Source: Fibrobacter sp. UBA1765
GTDB lineage: Bacteria > Fibrobacterota > Fibrobacteria > Fibrobacterales > Fibrobacteraceae
Assembly (NCBI GenBank): GCA_002314675.1
Contig: DCGZ01000089.1
Coordinates: 1-8,862 of the forward strand
Direction: 5' to 3'
Length of the DNA: 8,862 nt
Shown here: positions 5,660-8,862 of the stretch, piece by piece
How positions within the stretch are numbered: position 1 is the first letter of the stretch
How the letters are laid out: each line of letters begins with the position of its first letter
The notes under the pieces: generated by a model
Told to the model about the DNA's origin: nothing
Databases searched by the model: none
Seen by the model: only the letters and a program-made list of their open reading frames with translations
Program-made: the position numbers and the translations under genes

Positions 5660-8600
5660 ATGCTTACAGATTTTCTTAAGTCAAAACATTTCAAAAAATT
5701 TTCCCTAGGAATTATTACAGGCGCATGCCTTACGGCTGCCGTACTTCTTTTGGCCAATCCTTATAATTCCCCAATTCCACGTGTTTCTCTTTGGATAAAC
5801 AATTTGGAAAACCTTTTCTACGATTCCTATTTTAAATGGGAATCTAGAAACACGGAAGATGAGCAAACCGCTGAAGGTGAAGGCGTCGTATTCTCCAAGC
5901 AATCGGACGAAAGCATTTACGTCGTTGACATTGACGAACCATCGCTTGCCAAACTCGGCCAATACAACTCCTGGTCCCGAAAAATACATGCCGATGTAAT
6001 TAATGAATTAAGCAATGGCGGAGCCGGCGCAATTCTTTTTGATATTCTTTTTAAAACTGCGGACTTCGGCGAAACTCAAACCGTCAAAACAATTCAAGCC
6101 TTGCAAAGCATTTCTCCTGATGTAGAGTGGGACTCTATAAGCACAAGCCTCAAGTCAAAATTCAATGACGACTCGTTGCTTGTCGACGCTGTTCAAAAAA
6201 GCGGAATTTCTGTAGCAGGCCTTATTTTTGAAACAAGTGCCGCCTACCAGCACAAATCTCAATGGGAACCTTTCAGTACCGTAGAATGGCAACAAAGGCT
6301 TGGCTACAAGTCTACAATACCACTTTCGATAGCAGACCACCCAGAACAAATTGAAGAAAAAGAAATTCTTGAAGGCGTATTCCCGGAACTCGCAGACGCT
6401 AGTTCTGCATTCGGATATTCAAACGCATTCCCTGACCCAGATGGCATCATCCGTAACATCGCCCTTATTCACAGATTCCCAAGTTCAGAACTTTATCCAG
6501 GTACGCCTCAACAAATCTATACTCCATTCACCCTGTCTGGTACGCTTAAAATATTCGATCAAGATCCAGACAGCATTGTAATCAAAATGGGGTCATACAT
6601 TGATATCGGCAAACCTTTTGGCATTCGCAAGGATTCCAGTGGCAATTTAAAAACCACCTACCCTACGGTTACAATACCCATGCTTAAGCACCTCAAGCAG
6701 GAACTTACCGAGCACAAAAACTTTGAAAAAGATACAACACAGAACCAGTTCCTGCAAGTTTCGACAAAGGTCATTGCAAAAAATGTTGGAGATTACATTG
6801 AACTTGAAATTTTTGACGCACAAACATTAACAGAGCGACTTTCAAACGCGCTGCGCAAAGTCACTTCTGACGACCTTAAGAACTTTACCGAAGAACACGA
6901 AATTGATGAAAGCATTACCTTGAAAAAGAGCGAAGAAGTCGAGGGAAACTTCGTACTTGAAGATACCGAAGAAGAGGAAGAAGTCGAAATTTCCCCTTAT
7001 ACAGTAGAAGTTCTTGAATACTTTAAAGATTCCATAGATAACATCAAGCCGGGCAAACCAGTTCACCTATCGGCAGATTTGGATATATCCTTTGATGTAA
7101 TTTCTAAAAAATGGATTTCAAACATCATTGTATTTTCTGATGACGTTCTTCGCAACTTTAGAGATACCGACCTAGAAGCCATCAATAATTTAAAGCCCGG
7201 CGAAATCATTCGTTATGGAAAAAATCGAAAGATTCCTATCAACGAATATGGCCAAATGAAGATTAAGTATGGAAGCCGCTACAATACGGCAAAGGCAAAG
7301 CGCAGCTTTAGACACATTTCCTATTACGATGTAGCAAAGCACCGCATAGACCCCGGTGTTTATGAGGGAAAGATCTTTATTCTCGGTTCTGCTGCACCGG
7401 CATTATTCGACTTTGTGAGCGCCCCCCACGAAGAAAACTACCCTGGCGTTCTGTTGCAGGCTACAGTCCTCCAGAACATTTTACGTGGAGACTTTATGGT
7501 TTCCATTGATTCCAAATGGCAAATCACCGTATCAATCTTGTTTGCAATATTCTTCACTTTATTTGCCTTATACGCAGGCAACATATTCCTGTTCCCGGCA
7601 CTGCTTTTTATATTCGGCGGATACCTGTTTATAGGAAACGCATTCTTTAACGACGGTCTTTACCTTGGTTTTGCAAAGCCATTCCTTATCATATTGCTAA
7701 CGACACTATCCTCTTTGCTTATCAAGATTTCCTTCGAATCTAGAGCCAAGAAGTTTATCAACGAAGCCTTTAAGCAATATATTTCTCCGGAACTTATCAA
7801 GGAAATGATCGATAAAGAAATGAAGCCGACACTCGGTGGTACAAAATCCGAAATTTCAGCATACTTTACCGATATTGCAAGTTTCTCTACATTCTCTGAA
7901 AAAATTGGCGACCCGACAAAACTCGTTGAACTTTTGAATGAATACCTGAGTGCAATGACCGATACCCTTACGGCCCATAGAGGAACCCTCGACAAGTACG
8001 AAGGCGATGCCATTATTGCATTCTTCGGTGCTCCGATGCCGCTTGAAAACCATGCACAGAGTGCCTGCGAAACAGCAGTTTCTATGCAAGAAAAACTTTT
8101 GGATCTTCGTAAAAAATGGATTTCCGAAGGCGACAAGTGGCCTACCAATGTTCACGAAATGCACATGCGCATAGGAATCAACTCTGGCGATATCGTTACC
8201 GGAAACATGGGTTCTGAAATGCGTAAAAACTACACCATGATGGGCGACAACGTGAACCTTGCTGCGCGTCTTGAAAGTGCGGCAAAGCAATACGGTGCCT
8301 ACATTCAGATTAGTGAAAATACCCGCAAGTTACTTGTTCCTGACACGATTCTTTACCGTTCCCTCGACAACATTCGAGTAGTCGGTAAGTCGGAACCGGT
8401 CAAGACTTTTGAAGTTCTTGGTACACCACAGTCTAGCAATGCAGAACAATTGAACAAGCTCATTGAAATCTGGGAACAGGCTCGAGAAGCGTACCTTGCC
8501 ATGGAATGGGACAAGGCGATTGCACTCTTTACAAAGGCGCTTGACTTTGAGCCGCATCACCCAGAACGAGACCCAGGTTCAAAGACAACACCATCGCATG

Positions 8601-8692
8601 TATACATTACCCGTTGTGAAAACTACAAGGAGAACCCACCGGTCGCTGCAGGCGAAACATGGGACGGCGTATTTACAGCAACTAGCAAGTAG
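5660..8692 (+). CDS. CHASE2-domain class III adenylate/guanylate cyclase
   Basis: This 1010-residue membrane receptor cyclase makes a cyclic nucleotide, probably cAMP, from a nucleoside triphosphate. Domains in order: cytoplasmic tip; membrane helix (about 15-33); extracytoplasmic CHASE2 sensor (about 42-612; SIYVVDIDEPSLAKLG at 85-100, GAGAILFDILF at 121-131, KIFILGSAAPALFDFVSAP at 571-589); three membrane helices (about 620-640, 642-661, 673-691); class III catalytic domain (about 728-920); TPR-like tail. Catalytic residues are present: metal-binding Asp738 (FTDIASFS) and Asp783 (EGDAIIAFFG), base-selecting Lys779 and Thr859, and transition-state Asn866 and Arg870 (NVNLAARLE). A Lys/Thr pair is typical of class IIIb adenylate cyclases. 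CHASE2 is far longer than usual because of an insertion at about 345-515. The ATG at 5660 gives a normal short N-terminus but has no Shine-Dalgarno; the stop is a tandem TAG TGA. It is monocistronic in this window. Confidence 0.95.
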   Translation: MLTDFLKSKHFKKFSLGIITGACLTAAVLLLANPYNSPIPRVSLWINNLENLFYDSYFKWESRNTEDEQTAEGEGVVFSKQSDESIYVVDIDEPSLAKLGQYNSWSRKIHADVINELSNGGAGAILFDILFKTADFGETQTVKTIQALQSISPDVEWDSISTSLKSKFNDDSLLVDAVQKSGISVAGLIFETSAAYQHKSQWEPFSTVEWQQRLGYKSTIPLSIADHPEQIEEKEILEGVFPELADASSAFGYSNAFPDPDGIIRNIALIHRFPSSELYPGTPQQIYTPFTLSGTLKIFDQDPDSIVIKMGSYIDIGKPFGIRKDSSGNLKTTYPTVTIPMLKHLKQELTEHKNFEKDTTQNQFLQVSTKVIAKNVGDYIELEIFDAQTLTERLSNALRKVTSDDLKNFTEEHEIDESITLKKSEEVEGNFVLEDTEEEEEVEISPYTVEVLEYFKDSIDNIKPGKPVHLSADLDISFDVISKKWISNIIVFSDDVLRNFRDTDLEAINNLKPGEIIRYGKNRKIPINEYGQMKIKYGSRYNTAKAKRSFRHISYYDVAKHRIDPGVYEGKIFILGSAAPALFDFVSAPHEENYPGVLLQATVLQNILRGDFMVSIDSKWQITVSILFAIFFTLFALYAGNIFLFPALLFIFGGYLFIGNAFFNDGLYLGFAKPFLIILLTTLSSLLIKISFESRAKKFINEAFKQYISPELIKEMIDKEMKPTLGGTKSEISAYFTDIASFSTFSEKIGDPTKLVELLNEYLSAMTDTLTAHRGTLDKYEGDAIIAFFGAPMPLENHAQSACETAVSMQEKLLDLRKKWISEGDKWPTNVHEMHMRIGINSGDIVTGNMGSEMRKNYTMMGDNVNLAARLESAAKQYGAYIQISENTRKLLVPDTILYRSLDNIRVVGKSEPVKTFEVLGTPQSSNAEQLNKLIEIWEQAREAYLAMEWDKAIALFTKALDFEPHHPERDPGSKTTPSHVYITRCENYKENPPVAAGETWDGVFTATSK
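6692..7204 (+). other. Insertion within the CHASE2 domain of the cyclase
   Basis: Residues about 345-515 separate the two recognisable halves of CHASE2 and match nothing I recognise. The segment is highly charged, with an acidic cluster EDTEEEEEVE at 434-443, several predicted amphipathic helices (TERLSNALRKV, PYTVEVLEYFKDSIDNI) and a possible beta-rich portion (PVHLSADLDISFDVISKKW). The boundaries are judged by eye. It would be extracytoplasmic and could carry a ligand- or partner-binding subdomain. Confidence 0.5.
8432..8689 (+). other. TPR-like C-terminal extension of the cyclase
   Basis: Residues about 925-1010 follow the catalytic domain. LIEIWEQAREAYLAMEWDKA and the following IALFTKALDFEP have the helix-turn-helix spacing and the A/Y/A/P pattern of one tetratricopeptide repeat. 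The tail continues with a HVYITRCENY block and ends PPVAAGETWDGVF. As I recall, tails of this Rc...PP...WDGv form recur after the cyclase domain in CHASE2 cyclases, so it is probably a conserved accessory module rather than a random fusion. Confidence 0.55.
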
Positions 8693-8716
8693 TGATTAGG
8701 ATCTAGGGGCTATATT

Positions 8717-8754
8717 AGACGAGAGAACGGGCCTTTGGCCCTACAGACGAGAGA
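8717..8754 (+). repeat. Hairpin flanked by AGACGAGAGA direct repeats
   Basis: Two identical 10-mers, AGACGAGAGA (8717-8726 and 8745-8754), flank a perfect GC hairpin, GGGCC-TTT-GGCCC (8729-8741). The structure lies 25 bases after the cyclase stop. No T-run follows the hairpin, so termination would be weak at best. It looks like a small intergenic repeat element; a role in processing or terminating the cyclase mRNA is possible. Confidence 0.55.
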
Positions 8755-8798
8755 GACTTGCTAATTTTCATGCCTCTAGCTTTTGCGTCTTGTTCTAG

Positions 8799-8835
8799 GT
8801 TGCCGCGCTTCGCTCGCAACGACATGAAAGAATAC
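8799..8835 (+). repeat. Dispersed intergenic repeat, right copy
   Basis: GTTGC (8799-8803) pairs with GCAAC (8816-8820) around a GC-rich loop containing GCTTCGCTC; the element continues GACATGAAAG. The 3' part resembles bases 49-74 at the left end. It resembles the small palindromic, intergenic repeats found in many bacterial genomes. The rest of the spacer after 8693 shows no start of another gene. Confidence 0.45.
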
Positions 8836-8862
8836 CGTTTCTTGTATCTTGCATCTGGCTCT

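Noticed and set aside
7660..8290. Two overlapping open frames of 162 and 144 codons on the minus strand
   Set aside because: They are antisense to the conserved cyclase catalytic domain and have low-complexity, unfamiliar products.
8729..8741. Intrinsic terminator of the cyclase gene
   Set aside because: The stem is only 5 bp and no T-run follows on the plus strand, so it is listed as a repeat structure instead.
1..8862. A defence, toxin-antitoxin or other new multi-gene system
   Set aside because: All five genes belong to recognisable families, they are arranged in four separate transcription units, and none has the hallmarks of such systems.

Overview
The window carries five complete protein genes and short repeat-rich spacers. 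It looks like a gut or rumen Fibrobacter (F. succinogenes-like). That is inferred from the secreted plant-polysaccharide hydrolase with serine-tetrad linkers (repeated ESSSS-type blocks), the moderately AT-rich DNA, the CHASE2-type cyclase, and spacers made of short C/T-rich or GA-rich repeat units. No RNA gene, insertion sequence, CRISPR array or prophage gene was seen, and every gene ends at an intact stop.

Layout. 1-151: spacer with a small hairpin, a copy of a short dispersed repeat and a C/T-rich tandem repeat. 152-1480 (+): MATE-family multidrug/organic-cation exporter. 1472-2398 (-): DUF1848 protein with a C-terminal radical-SAM-like cysteine cluster; it converges with and overlaps the MATE gene by 9 bases. 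2402-3835 (-): GH53 endo-beta-1,4-galactanase lipoprotein, three bases upstream of the DUF1848 gene and probably cotranscribed with it. 3848-3877 (-): strong intrinsic terminator or attenuator. 3919-5403 (-): DUF1846/UPF0371 protein, the only gene here with a textbook Shine-Dalgarno. 5404-5659: AT-rich divergent spacer with two related palindromes, a third palindrome, candidate -10 boxes for both directions and four tandem copies of ATTCTTA. 5660-8692 (+): 1010-residue membrane class III nucleotide cyclase with an enlarged CHASE2 sensor domain and a TPR-like tail. 8693-8862: spacer with a hairpin between direct repeats and a second copy of the dispersed repeat.

Functionally the window is mixed rather than one pathway: export (MATE), pectic galactan degradation at the cell surface (GH53), two conserved uncharacterised proteins (DUF1848, DUF1846) and extracytoplasmic sensing coupled to cyclic nucleotide synthesis. 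I do not see a convincing new multi-gene system. The points most worth a second look are the terminator that overlaps the nominal 5' end of the galactanase ORF, the symmetric palindromes in the DUF1846/cyclase spacer, the roughly 170-residue insertion in the CHASE2 domain, and the DUF1848 cysteine cluster at the 'wrong' end of the protein.
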